Below are positions 9,802 through 16,586 of a DNA stretch of 49,988 nucleotides, piece by piece. Origin of the DNA: Clostridia bacterium (GTDB taxonomy: Bacteria; Bacillota; Clostridia; Christensenellales; Aristaeellaceae); contig JAFWEL010000072.1 of NCBI GenBank assembly GCA_017512905.1, positions 1 through 49,988 of the forward strand, in the 5' to 3' direction. A program made the translations under genes and the position numbers. Below the pieces are notes generated by a model. The model did not search any database and was not told where the DNA came from. It saw only the letters and a list, made by a program, of their open reading frames with translations. Every line of letters starts with the position of its first letter. Positions within the stretch are counted from its first letter, which is position 1.

Positions 9802-11509
9802 CTCGCGTCAATTCACGATCCCGATTTGAATGCATGGCGTCGCTTCGCGCCGCGGCTTCGCCGGACCCTTTTGCTCCCTTCGGTCGCAAAGGGGTCCGCT
9901 TATCCCTTCGGATACAACAGGAAAAGCCCGTTACCCCAATTGGGATAACGGGCTTTTCAGCGCACACGAAAGCGCGACGTCCGAACACCCCCGCAGCCTC
10001 CGCAGCTTTGAATTGCGGGAACCTCAAAGTCGATTTGTCGCCCCCGAAATTGAAATTTAACACTAATTCGTCGTCGGTGACGTAAATTGAGTTGACAAAC
10101 ACATCAATAAGCCGCTGCTGGCATTTCCTGTCCGAGTAGTCCATTTTCCGAAATTCCTCAAGGAAAAATCGAATATGATCCTTTTGCAGCCTAAAGCCGC
10201 TGTCGAGGTGGGTCTGCGCAAGGGCCGTGTCAATCGCGGTGATTTGTGCGTCCAGCTCCGACAGGCGGTTTTTTGTCATTTCCGTCAAGGGCATACCTGC
10301 CTCAATCGCCCGTGTCAGGTTGTTCACAGCGTTTTCGGCTTCCCGGCGTTGCGCCTCCAGCGCTTTGATCTTGTCCCGCGTTTGATCTTGCTTTTCATAG
10401 TAGGCCCATACATTTTCCACGATGAAGTCCAGCACTTCATCGTCCATAATCATTTCCTGCGTCTTGTCCAGCACATACGGCTCTATCAGGTCTTGCCGGA
10501 TAGCCTTGCGCTTGCAATCGCCGCCCCGTTTGTGGTTCAGGCAAAGGTAGTAGTTGTACTTGCCCCCGGATTTGCCCGTGCCACATTCCCCGACCATCTG
10601 AGTGCCGCATGTCCCACAAAACAGCTTCCCGGTAAACAGGTAGTCAGCCTTTGTCCACTTTGCGGCGGGTGCGCGTTGATTCTCCACCAACAGCCTTTGC
10701 ACCTTGTAGAACGTGTCCTTGTCCACGATGGAAGGGACGCCGTTTTCAATCCTCACTTCCCCGTCCTTGAAATCGTATATCCCGATATACTTCTCATTCT
10801 TGAGGACTGTCCGTAGACTGTTCCGGGTGAAAGCTCTCCCCGCCCCGGTGTGTAGCCCTTCCGCGTTGAGCTGTTGGATGATCTCCGTGATCGTCCAGCC
10901 CTCCACGTACAGGGCATAGATACGCCGGACAAGGGGCGCTGTATCAGGGTCGATGATGAAACGCTTATCGGAATCCAGCTTATACCCCAACGGTACACGC
11001 CCGCCCGCAAATTTGCATTTCTTGGCGTTTTCCCGGTAGCCCCGCTTCACGTTCTGCGATAGCTGGAGGCTGTAGTATTCTGCCATGCCCTCCAGCACAC
11101 TTTCCAATATGACGCTTTCAGGCCCTTCACCCATGTTTTCCGCGACGTACTCCACCCGGACGCCGTGTTTCTTGGCCCGGTATTTGTTGAAGGTGATCTC
11201 TTCACGGTTGCGCCCGAATCTGTCAACCTTCCACACGATGATAACCGTGAATTGCTTTTTGCTACAGTCGGATAGCATCTGCTGAAACTCGTCCCGGTTA
11301 TCGTTGCGGCCTGTCATAGCCCGGTCAATGTATTCATGCACGATGATATAGCCCCTTGCGTCTGCATAGGCTTTGGCGGCGGCAAGTTGGCCCTCTATGG
11401 ACTGTTCGCCTTGACGGTGGGACGAATACCGGGCGTAGACTACGGCCCGTTCAGGGGCCGTCTGAGGGGCTTGTACGCGGCCTGTATTGTAATTGATCTT
11501 GACACTCAT
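9791..11509 (-). CDS. Large serine recombinase (phage integrase)
   Basis: A 572-residue site-specific recombinase for phage integration. The N-terminal resolvase domain shows VVYARYSSHRQGEQSIEGQ with the catalytic serine (S29), DRAMTGRNDNRDEFQQML and WKVDRFGRN. The Recombinase domain follows (GYRENAKKCKFAGGRVPLGY). Then comes a zinc-ribbon CGTCGTQM with CLNHKRGGDCKRKA, and a coiled coil near 400-460 used for synapsis control. Start is ATG 11509; AAGGATAAAG lies upstream. The last ~80 residues are atypical: the frame runs through a strong terminator hairpin into host palindrome copy 5. The true C-terminus may therefore be altered by integration at an adjacent att site. Confidence 0.93.
   Translation of the reverse strand: MSVKINYNTGRVQAPQTAPERAVVYARYSSHRQGEQSIEGQLAAAKAYADARGYIIVHEYIDRAMTGRNDNRDEFQQMLSDCSKKQFTVIIVWKVDRFGRNREEITFNKYRAKKHGVRVEYVAENMGEGPESVILESVLEGMAEYYSLQLSQNVKRGYRENAKKCKFAGGRVPLGYKLDSDKRFIIDPDTAPLVRRIYALYVEGWTITEIIQQLNAEGLHTGAGRAFTRNSLRTVLKNEKYIGIYDFKDGEVRIENGVPSIVDKDTFYKVQRLLVENQRAPAAKWTKADYLFTGKLFCGTCGTQMVGECGTGKSGGKYNYYLCLNHKRGGDCKRKAIRQDLIEPYVLDKTQEMIMDDEVLDFIVENVWAYYEKQDQTRDKIKALEAQRREAENAVNNLTRAIEAGMPLTEMTKNRLSELDAQITAIDTALAQTHLDSGFRLQKDHIRFFLEEFRKMDYSDRKCQQRLIDVFVNSIYVTDDELVLNFNFGGDKSTLRFPQFKAAEAAGVFGRRAFVCAEKPVIPIGVTGFSCCIRRDKRTPLRPKGAKGSGEAAARSDAMHSNRDRELTRGKF
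9862..9958. terminator. Two bidirectional terminator-like hairpins
   Basis: The first stem pairs 9862-9874 with 9886-9898 (CGGACCCTTTTGC against GCAAAGGGGTCCG, one G-T pair). The second pairs 9921-9939 with 9940-9958 with one mismatch and is flanked by AAAA and TTTT on both strands. Both lie inside the extended 3' end of the recombinase frame. They mark a plausible transcript end at the phage-host border. Confidence 0.7.
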
Positions 11510-11579
11510 TTCTTTATCCTCGTAAGGTAAACAACCTTTTCCTGGTAGTCTGCAATTACGACGGAATCCCCGGCATCGA

Positions 11580-12059
11580 CTATGCGCGTTTTTTCCTGTC
11601 GGGCTGGAAATATTTGCTCTGCGCAAGCAACCCCTGCATGAATCCCTCGGCTACGCCCTTGTCCATTGCGTCGAGCTGCCCGTACAGTAAAACCCCTTTG
11701 CCCTGCTGTGTAGCTGCTTCTTTCTCCTTCCGCACATCTTCCTCGATTGCCCGCTGGAGGGCGAGGGCCTTTTTCGCATCCCCCTGAAATTCGTCGAGCT
11801 GTGGCCCTGCGAGGGCCGCAAGCAGGTCAGGATCGGAATAATCGGTTGGATCGTCGGTGCGCCCCAACAGATAGTCGGTGGAAACGTGGAAAGCATCGGC
11901 AACCTTCACCACGGAATCACCTGTAGGCGTTTTGCCCGATTTCTTCCAGTGCGAGATCGTCTGTTTGGTAACGCCGATGAAATTTCCCACCTCATCGGAG
12001 ATGACGGCCTTGAATCCTCGGTCTTTGCACAGCGTTTCAAGCAATTCATAGAACGACAT
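11580..12059 (-). CDS. XRE-family phage repressor (CI-like)
   Basis: A 159-residue protein with an N-terminal helix-turn-helix (GNFIGVTKQTISHWKKSG, then TPTGDSVVKVADAFHVSTDYLLGR) and a helical, charged C-terminal half with no visible protease domain. It is transcribed leftward with the recombinase, divergent from the early operon. The ATG at 12059 is preceded by AAGGGAG. It is the best candidate to bind the 16-bp operators clustered at 12079-12294 and to hold lysogeny. The lack of a LexA/CI-type autocleavage domain suggests a non-RecA route of induction. Confidence 0.85.
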   Translation of the reverse strand: MSFYELLETLCKDRGFKAVISDEVGNFIGVTKQTISHWKKSGKTPTGDSVVKVADAFHVSTDYLLGRTDDPTDYSDPDLLAALAGPQLDEFQGDAKKALALQRAIEEDVRKEKEAATQQGKGVLLYGQLDAMDKGVAEGFMQGLLAQSKYFQPDRKKRA

Positions 12060-12114
12060 AGCACACACTCCCTTGCAAGTCAAAACTTTTTTACCAAAAA
12101 TCAGTCAAAAGGTA

Positions 12115-12143
12115 TTGACAAGTCAAAAGGTTTTTGCTATCAT
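12115..12143 (+). promoter_or_regulatory. Early rightward promoter with operator in its spacer
   Basis: TTGACA (12115-12120) and TATCAT (12138-12143) are 17 bp apart, and the operator at 12122-12137 fills the spacer. A second operator ends exactly on the -35. Repressor binding would block RNA polymerase. Confidence 0.8.
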
Positions 12144-12180
12144 GCACATGTAGCAGTAAAAACCGTTTGACCGACACCTC

Positions 12181-12245
12181 ACACCGCCTCCCATCTTCCA
12201 CAACGGAGCGGTGTACCGACACCGAGATACTGGCTTTTCCAGTAT
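12181..12245 (+). other. Hairpins in the early-operon leader
   Basis: The stems ACACCGC/GCGGTGT (12181-12187 with 12208-12214) and ATACTGG/CCAGTAT (12227-12233 with 12239-12245) lie in the untranslated leader between the early promoter and the first gene. No U-tract follows, so these are probably stability or attenuation structures rather than terminators. Confidence 0.45.
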
Positions 12246-12318
12246 AGCACGAAAGTCAAAAGTTTTCAACTGTTACAGGGCAAAAAGTTTTGACTTTTCA
12301 GAGAGGAGGAGAAAACAC

Positions 12319-12576
12319 ATGGAGGCTCGGATTGACAACCAGCTTGCCGAAATCGTGGGCCGTATGCACGTTGCCCGGATAACGGGACAGCAGCTTGCGA
12401 AGGAAAGCGGTTACAACGCTTCTTATGTGTCCGAGGTGCTGAATGGCAAGCGCGGCACGGAAAAGACGATCCAAAATATCCTTGATGCTTTGTCCCGCCT
12501 TGAAATGCAGCGCAGAGCCGAGCAGACGGAACAGGAGGCGCAGCCTGATGAACGCTCCGAGGAGATTGCGGTTTGA
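12319..12576 (+). CDS. Small XRE-type HTH protein (Cro/excisionase-like)
   Basis: An 85-residue protein beginning with a lambda-repressor-like helix-turn-helix (RITGQQLAKESGYNASYVSE, VLNGKRGTEKTIQNILDAL), followed by a polar tail rich in Glu and Gln. GAGGAGGA lies 8 bases before the ATG at 12319. It is the first gene of the rightward early operon, the usual place of a Cro-type antirepressor, and shares operators with the divergent repressor. Confidence 0.75.
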   Translation: MEARIDNQLAEIVGRMHVARITGQQLAKESGYNASYVSEVLNGKRGTEKTIQNILDALSRLEMQRRAEQTEQEAQPDERSEEIAV

Positions 12577-12724
12577 CCTTTCCCAAATGGGCGAGGCCGA
12601 CAGGCACAACCTCGCCGCCACATTCTGCGAGGCGGTACAACGGTTCTACGATGATCCGGAAAACCGCAAGCGGTTCGAGGAATGGCAGCGGGAACGTCAG
12701 GCCCACAAGATTGTGACCGCCTGA
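12548..12724 (+). CDS. Small conserved phage protein, unknown
   Basis: A 58-residue protein that overlaps the end of the HTH gene in another frame; GGAGG at 12532-12536 sits 11 bases before the ATG. It is helical and charged, with EADRHNLAATFCEAVQRFY and DDPENRKRFEEWQRER. I do not recognise a function. The tight coupling suggests translation together with the HTH protein. Confidence 0.6.
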   Translation: MNAPRRLRFDLSQMGEADRHNLAATFCEAVQRFYDDPENRKRFEEWQRERQAHKIVTA

Positions 12725-12840
12725 CACGGCGGGGCAACCCGCCCACATGGGGCTGGTGGATTCAGGCAGACCGTGGGGTTTCCCGGATGCCGGAGGGTTA
12801 GACACCCTCAAGCCCCCAAGCAGAGGCCCTCCAGCGCTAT

Positions 12841-12920
12841 AAAGGGCAGCGCTGTTGCCATGAGGCCCACACGGTCAATTAAGCGGATGCAAGAGACACC
12901 GCATTGACTGAAAGCCCTTT
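12841..12920 (+). ncRNA. Structured RNA leader, unknown class
   Basis: A nested structure: AAAGGGC (12841-12847) pairs with GCCCTTT (12914-12920), GTCAAT (12874-12879) with ATTGAC (12903-12908), and GCGG (12883-12886) with CCGC (12899-12902). It ends directly before an AGGAGG ribosome binding site at 12925. Further stems lie just upstream (GGCGGG/CCCGCC, GAGGGT/ACCCTC). This is either a cis-regulatory leader or part of a larger phage ncRNA. Confidence 0.4.
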
Positions 12921-12938
12921 AGGAAGGAGGTATGTCGG

Positions 12939-13115
12939 ATGGCCTTGATTAGCTTCTACGTGGTGCGATTCATAGCGAGTATCCAAGCGAAAAGCGGCCC
13001 ATTGCCGGAGGCAGCACAACCCGCGCTGTTGTTCTCCGGCGCAGGACGTAGGGCCGAGTTGAAGAGCTACACGGCGTCAAGGGTTCGCAGAAGCACAGCG
13101 GCGACCGGCGAGTAG
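12939..13115 (+). CDS. Putative 58-residue phage protein
   Basis: An ATG with AGGAGG 8 bases upstream opens a 58-codon frame encoding a short hydrophobic start (MALISFYVVRFIASI) and a basic, Ala/Arg-rich remainder. No family is recognised. It lies in a region that otherwise looks like structured RNA, so the frame may be accidental. The good ribosome binding site is the main support. Confidence 0.4.
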   Translation: MALISFYVVRFIASIQAKSGPLPEAAQPALLFSGAGRRAELKSYTASRVRRSTAATGE

Positions 13116-13148
13116 ATACGCTTGGAGCGCGGGTATGATTGTCGAACA

Positions 13149-13180
13149 TCGGCGGGGGCCGAAGAGTTATCCCCCGCCGA
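13149..13180 (+). other. 10-bp GC hairpin upstream of the tRNA
   Basis: TCGGCGGGGG (13149-13158) pairs perfectly with CCCCCGCCGA (13171-13180) around a 12-base loop. It ends 5 bases before the tRNA-Leu gene, so a role in tRNA processing or as a U-less terminator is possible. Confidence 0.5.
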
Positions 13181-13185
13181 GATAC

Positions 13186-13263
13186 GGGCCGGTAGCACAA
13201 TAGGCAGATGCGCCGGACTCAAAATCCGTTAAGGTGTGGGTTCGATTCCCACCTGGCCCACCA
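13186..13263 (+). tRNA. tRNA-Leu(CAA), short variable loop, CCA encoded
   Basis: Acceptor GGGCCGG pairs with CTGGCCC; the T-arm is GTGGG-TTCGATT-CCCAC; the anticodon arm is CGGA-CTCAAAA-TCCG, giving anticodon CAA. The D-arm is short (GCA/TGC). The 3' CCA is encoded. Leucine tRNAs normally have a long variable arm; here it is only about six bases, so aminoacylation identity is uncertain. Confidence 0.75.
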
Positions 13264-13366
13264 GCCCCGTCCGATTAGTTGCGCATATACCGGGATAAGG
13301 AATAAAGACGGCGTTCCCAGCGAAGGTTGCAAACTTCAAAGGTTAAGCTGTCCGGGGTGCCATTTG

Positions 13367-13454
13367 GGGAAGGTAGCTCAACGGCAGAGCTTCGGTGGTA
13401 AAGGGGTAGCACCGCGAAACGCCCTTGATGCTGGTTCGAGTCCAGCCCTTTCCA
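13367..13454 (+). tRNA. tRNA-like structure with abnormal anticodon arm
   Basis: The acceptor arms GGGAAGG and CCTTTCC pair (one G-T), TA and the D-stem GCTC/GAGC follow, and the T-arm GCTGG-TTCGAGT-CCAGC is perfect. Between D- and T-arms are 39 bases instead of about 23. They fold as CGGTG/CACCG around a 12-base loop plus an extra segment, with no normal 7-base anticodon loop. The 3' end is ACAA, not CCA. It may be a decayed or specialised tRNA. Confidence 0.4.
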
Positions 13455-13539
13455 CAAGGAAAATGATGCGCTTTTCCTTCAAAACAACTCCACAAAAGAC
13501 AAAAGAAGGGATGGCGGCTCGGAAAGACGAGCGCTTCAT

Positions 13540-13627
13540 GGGACAATGCTGTACGGTGCAAAGCTGATAAAACGCGCTACGGCGAGTATTGACGCAGGAG
13601 TTGGTTCGAGTCCAACATGTCCCACCA
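13540..13627 (+). tRNA. tRNA-like structure with abnormal anticodon arm, CCA encoded
   Basis: GGGACAA pairs with ATGTCCC except for the last pair, a short D-stem GCT/AGC encloses a GG-containing loop, and the T-arm GTTGG-TTCGAGT-CCAAC is perfect, followed by A-CCA. The 35 bases between the arms do not give a standard anticodon stem. It has the same design as the element at 13367. Confidence 0.35.
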
Positions 13628-13809
13628 CGGGTTTTTGAGTACTTGTTTCCCTTTTCCCGCACAAAAAAAAGCGAAACGGCGTAACCCGACGACACCGGGG
13701 CCGTGGGCGTTTTCGGTTATCGACCCACGGGGAAACCGAACGGCACTCTATCCATAATGCAACGTAACAACAGAAGCAAACACGACAAGCGAAAAATGGA
13801 GGCGATACA

Positions 13810-14319
13810 ATGTCTGGATTCACCATCAAGGTACAGATCGAGGCCCCCGAGTTGGCGGCGGCGATCAACAATGTTGCGGAAGTGTTCAAGAACCGTCCCG
13901 TGACCTTCCCCGTGGCCCCTGTCGGCATCGTTGAAGCCGTTGCCGAACAGACCCCGCCCCCGGCTGAGAAGCCCGTGGAGGCCCCTCAGACGGCCCCTGT
14001 GAGCGCCACCCCTACCGCTGCGCCTGTGACGGGTGCTGTCAATGGCGGCGCGTCTGTTCCCACCAATGCTCCGGCCCCTGCTCCCGTAGAGGCACCGGCC
14101 CCTGTGAACACTGCGATTTCTGATCCGGCCCCCGCTGGCAAGACGTATACCTTCGACGACATCACCAACGCCGGGGCGCAGGTCTTGGAAGCTGGCAAGA
14201 TGGCCGACCTGATGAAGCTGCTCAAGGATGGCTACGGCGTTCAGGCCGTGACTCAGCTCAAGCCCGAACAGTACGCGGCGATTGCGGACGACCTTCGCAA
14301 ACTCGGCGCGAACATCTGA
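13810..14319 (+). CDS. Phage protein with Pro/Ala-rich linker, unknown function
   Basis: A 169-residue protein in three parts. A short N-terminal segment (MSGFTIKVQIEAPELAAAIN) is followed by a long low-complexity linker rich in Pro, Ala and Val (about 45-110). The C-terminal domain of about 60 residues (YTFDDITNAGAQVLEAGKMA, LLKDGYGVQAVTQLKPEQY) looks like a small helical fold. GGAGGC precedes the ATG. It stands directly ahead of the DUF2800 gene in what looks like a recombination/replication cassette with DUF2815, so an accessory DNA-binding role is possible. Confidence 0.6.
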   Translation: MSGFTIKVQIEAPELAAAINNVAEVFKNRPVTFPVAPVGIVEAVAEQTPPPAEKPVEAPQTAPVSATPTAAPVTGAVNGGASVPTNAPAPAPVEAPAPVNTAISDPAPAGKTYTFDDITNAGAQVLEAGKMADLMKLLKDGYGVQAVTQLKPEQYAAIADDLRKLGANI

Positions 14320-14336
14320 CGGGAGGTGCGGAGAGG

Positions 14337-15581
14337 ATGGCTACACCGAACGCACATGCGGTTGTGACCGCCTCCGGCTACGAGCGCTGGTCGCACTGTA
14401 CCGCAGCGCCCCGGTATGAGGAGGGTTTCCCGGAAAGGGAAACCTCCGTATACGCCCTTGAGGGTACGCTGGCACATTCTGTGTGTGAGCTGTATGGGCG
14501 CAAGTATTTCACCCCCATGTCCACCCGCAAGTTCAATGCCGAGCTGAAAAAGCTCAAGGCTGATAAGCTGTGGCAGGATGAGATGGTAAAGACCGCCGAG
14601 TTCTACCGCGATTTCCTGAAAGAGAAGTCGAACGAGTTCGGGGCTATGCCCTATACATCCTTTGAGGTGCGGGTTGACCTGTCTGACTACATCCCTGACG
14701 GTTTCGGAACCTGTGACTGTGTAATGATTGGCGGCGACACGTTGAGGATCACCGACTACAAGCACGGCAAGGGCGTCCCGGTTTCCTCCATCAACAACGG
14801 GCAGATGCGCCTTTACGCGCTGGGCGCTTTGAAGATGTTCGCCCCCATCTACGGCGACACCATCAAGCGGGTGTGTACGGCGATTGTCCAGCCCCGGATC
14901 ACGGAGGATGTGACCGAGGAATGGCTGACCGTGGATGAGCTGAAAGCGTGGGGCGAACAGATCAAGCCGAAAGCGCAAGCAGCCTACTTTGGAATGGGTA
15001 CGTTTTGCGCCGGGGAATGGTGCAGATTTTGCCGGGGTAATGCGCAATGTCGTGCCCGTGCTGAATACTATGCCGGGTTTGATAAGTTCGTCGGCGCGGA
15101 CATTCAGGGCCGTATGACCGAGGCTGAAATGATAGTCCGTGAACAGGCCGAGTGTATGGGTGCGCCGGGTATTCCCCCTATCCTATCCGATGCTGAGATA
15201 GGTGAGTTGCTTATCGAGGCGCAAGGGCTGGCTGACTGGCTGAATGACCTACAGGAATATGCCCGTGACGCGATCCTTGAGGGCCGGGAAATCCCCGGCT
15301 GGAAGGTCGTTGAAGGGCGGCAGGTTCGGGCCTTTAAGGACGCCGACAAGGCGCTGGAGATCATGCGCGGCGAGGGCTACGACGACGCGATCCTGTATGA
15401 CCGCAAGCCTAAGACCCTTGCGCAGCTTGAGAAGCTGACCGGCAAGAAGCGTTTTGCCGAGATCATGGAGGGACAGATCGAATGGCCCCCCGGAAAGCCG
15501 ACACTGGTAACGGAGGACGACAAGCGCGATCCCTACCGGCCCACCGGGCCACATGAGTTTGCGGGTGTTGCAGATGAGTAG
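14337..15581 (+). CDS. DUF2800 protein, RecB/Cas4-like nuclease
   Basis: A 414-residue phage protein. The N-terminus (ASGYERWSHCTAAPRYEEGF) and GTLAHSVCELYGR resemble the start of PD-(D/E)XK exonucleases of the RecB/Cas4 type. Core residues are visible in PDGFGTCDCVMIGGDTLRIT and DYKHGKG (D and K of the D...DxK motif). A cysteine cluster WCRFCRGNAQCRARAEYY with the earlier C resembles the iron-sulfur site of such nucleases. It probably acts as an exonuclease in phage recombination with the DUF2815 protein. GGAGGTG lies upstream. Confidence 0.8.
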   Translation: MATPNAHAVVTASGYERWSHCTAAPRYEEGFPERETSVYALEGTLAHSVCELYGRKYFTPMSTRKFNAELKKLKADKLWQDEMVKTAEFYRDFLKEKSNEFGAMPYTSFEVRVDLSDYIPDGFGTCDCVMIGGDTLRITDYKHGKGVPVSSINNGQMRLYALGALKMFAPIYGDTIKRVCTAIVQPRITEDVTEEWLTVDELKAWGEQIKPKAQAAYFGMGTFCAGEWCRFCRGNAQCRARAEYYAGFDKFVGADIQGRMTEAEMIVREQAECMGAPGIPPILSDAEIGELLIEAQGLADWLNDLQEYARDAILEGREIPGWKVVEGRQVRAFKDADKALEIMRGEGYDDAILYDRKPKTLAQLEKLTGKKRFAEIMEGQIEWPPGKPTLVTEDDKRDPYRPTGPHEFAGVADE

Positions 15582-16065
15582 GATCACTATTCGTTTGACC
15601 TCCCCGGACACACAGTACAGTTTGGAGTATCCGGCGTTTTTCATAGAGGCGGGGAAAGCTACACTCCGCAAGCTCCTACGCTGGTGCTGCATGTACGACT
15701 ATCTGAACCGGGACACCATCGACACCTTGAACCGGGAATTGCCCTACCTTGAGGAAACCGTTGCGAAGCAGGACGCCGACGACATCGAACGGTTGCGCAA
15801 GGAATGGGAATACCAAAAGGGGCTTTTTCAGCGTGACCGCAAGAGCCTGAATCCGTCTGATTTCCCCTATGCCCTGCCAAAAGCGGAGGAAAAGCGGGAA
15901 ATCAAGGAACGGCGAGATTTCAACAAGCGGATATACCGCTATGTGAGAGCAGCCGAGGATGAATACTTGCGGGCACAAAAAAAAGCGCCTAAACACATCG
16001 AGAAAGCGCGGGAGGTTCTTCAAATCTTCCGCGCAGCGGTGGAAGAGTTTGGCGTTGGCCTATAA
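15574..16065 (+). CDS. Phage protein, unknown
   Basis: A 163-residue protein whose ATG overlaps the end of the DUF2800 gene. The N-terminus is beta-rich (MSRITIRLTSPDTQYSLEYP). The rest is highly charged and helical with likely coiled coil (VAKQDADDIERLRKEWEYQ, KAEEKREIKERRDFNKRIY). No family is recognised. Its position between the DUF2800 and DUF2815 genes suggests a role in the same DNA-handling module. Confidence 0.6.
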   Translation: MSRITIRLTSPDTQYSLEYPAFFIEAGKATLRKLLRWCCMYDYLNRDTIDTLNRELPYLEETVAKQDADDIERLRKEWEYQKGLFQRDRKSLNPSDFPYALPKAEEKREIKERRDFNKRIYRYVRAAEDEYLRAQKKAPKHIEKAREVLQIFRAAVEEFGVGL

Positions 16066-16306
16066 GGGGCTAAATGCCCGAAAATGCCGTAGGTGCGGTA
16101 ATGAGAAATCTCATGTTTTCGGCGTCCGCATTACCAAGAATGACCTGCTGGAGCGTAGGCGCGAGTGCCTGAATTGCGGGTTCCGCTGGTCTACGATAGA
16201 GGTCGAGCAGATGACCTTTGAACAGATGGTACACGAGGATGAAAAGTGGGCGTTTGAAGAGTGTCAACGGCGCTATGAGGCAGCGCAAGAGGAGGGAAAC
16301 CCTTGA
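16049..16306 (+). CDS. NrdR-like zinc-ribbon protein
   Basis: An about 85-residue protein with CRRCGN-N20-RRRECLNCGFRWSTIEV, a zinc ribbon close to that of the NrdR repressor of ribonucleotide reductase, but without the ATP-cone domain. No ATG is in frame. A TTG at 16049 or 16055, overlapping the previous gene, is the likely start, with GGAAGAG nearby. It may be a minimal DNA-binding regulator. Start position is uncertain. Confidence 0.6.
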   Translation: MALAYKGLNARKCRRCGNEKSHVFGVRITKNDLLERRRECLNCGFRWSTIEVEQMTFEQMVHEDEKWAFEECQRRYEAAQEEGNP

Positions 16307-16551
16307 ATTTCAGGGCAGCGCTGTTCCGTATGAAAAACTACGGAGCAAAGATGAAACGTGCAATATGGAAAGGGTATTGGGAGTGGCGTGACGATACCAT
16401 TTTCATGCACTGTAAGGATGGAAGGGTTATGGACATCCGGGAAACCGACGACGTGGCCTTTACCCTTGACAACATCCTTGCGAACGACTGGAAGAACGCT
16501 ACACCCGGCAACTGTCCCGTGTTAGTGCGGGAAACAACCTGTAACCTGTAA
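16303..16551 (+). CDS. DUF2829/Tad2-like small phage protein
   Basis: An 82-residue protein with a TTG start overlapping the upstream stop; GAGGAGGG at 16290 supports it. The layout (N-terminal FRAALFRMKN, then MKRAIWKGYWEWRDDTI, a DGRVMDIRETDD strand and C-terminal NILANDWK) resembles DUF2829 proteins. That family includes Tad2, a phage sponge for the signalling molecule of the Thoeris defence system. The match is by pattern only; binding residues were not checked. Confidence 0.5.
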   Translation: MNFRAALFRMKNYGAKMKRAIWKGYWEWRDDTIFMHCKDGRVMDIRETDDVAFTLDNILANDWKNATPGNCPVLVRETTCNL

Positions 16552-16586
16552 TCGAATTTGACGACAAACGTAAAGGAGAATGAGCT

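Larger units (their letters stand above)
12079..12294. promoter_or_regulatory. Lysogeny switch: six operators with consensus GTMAAAANNTTTTKAC
   Basis: Six 16-bp near-palindromes occur at 12079-12094 (GTCAAAACTTTTTTAC), 12104-12119, 12122-12137 (GTCAAAAGGTTTTTGC), 12156-12171 (GTAAAAACCGTTTGAC), 12255-12270 and 12279-12294. They lie between the leftward repressor gene and the rightward early operon. Seven more sites occur at 26.57-26.62, 33.85-33.88, 36.06 and 41.37-41.41 kb. The XRE repressor is the likely ligand; this is inferred from position. Confidence 0.75.
13264..13809 (+). other. Gene-free stretch with tRNA-like folds and a possible pseudoknot
   Basis: No frame here has a credible start. 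The stretch holds two tRNA-like structures (13367-13454 and 13540-13627) and, at 13701-13740, two interleaved 7-bp stems: CCGTGGG with CCCACGG (13724-13730) and TTCGGTT (13712-13718) with AACCGAA (13734-13740), an H-type pseudoknot layout. The next gene begins at 13810. Confidence 0.5.

Noticed and set aside
13275-13928. Minus-strand frames over the tRNA region (for example with GLEPASRAFRGATPLPP)
   Set aside because: These are the familiar spurious proteins produced by translating tRNA genes and their flanks backwards.
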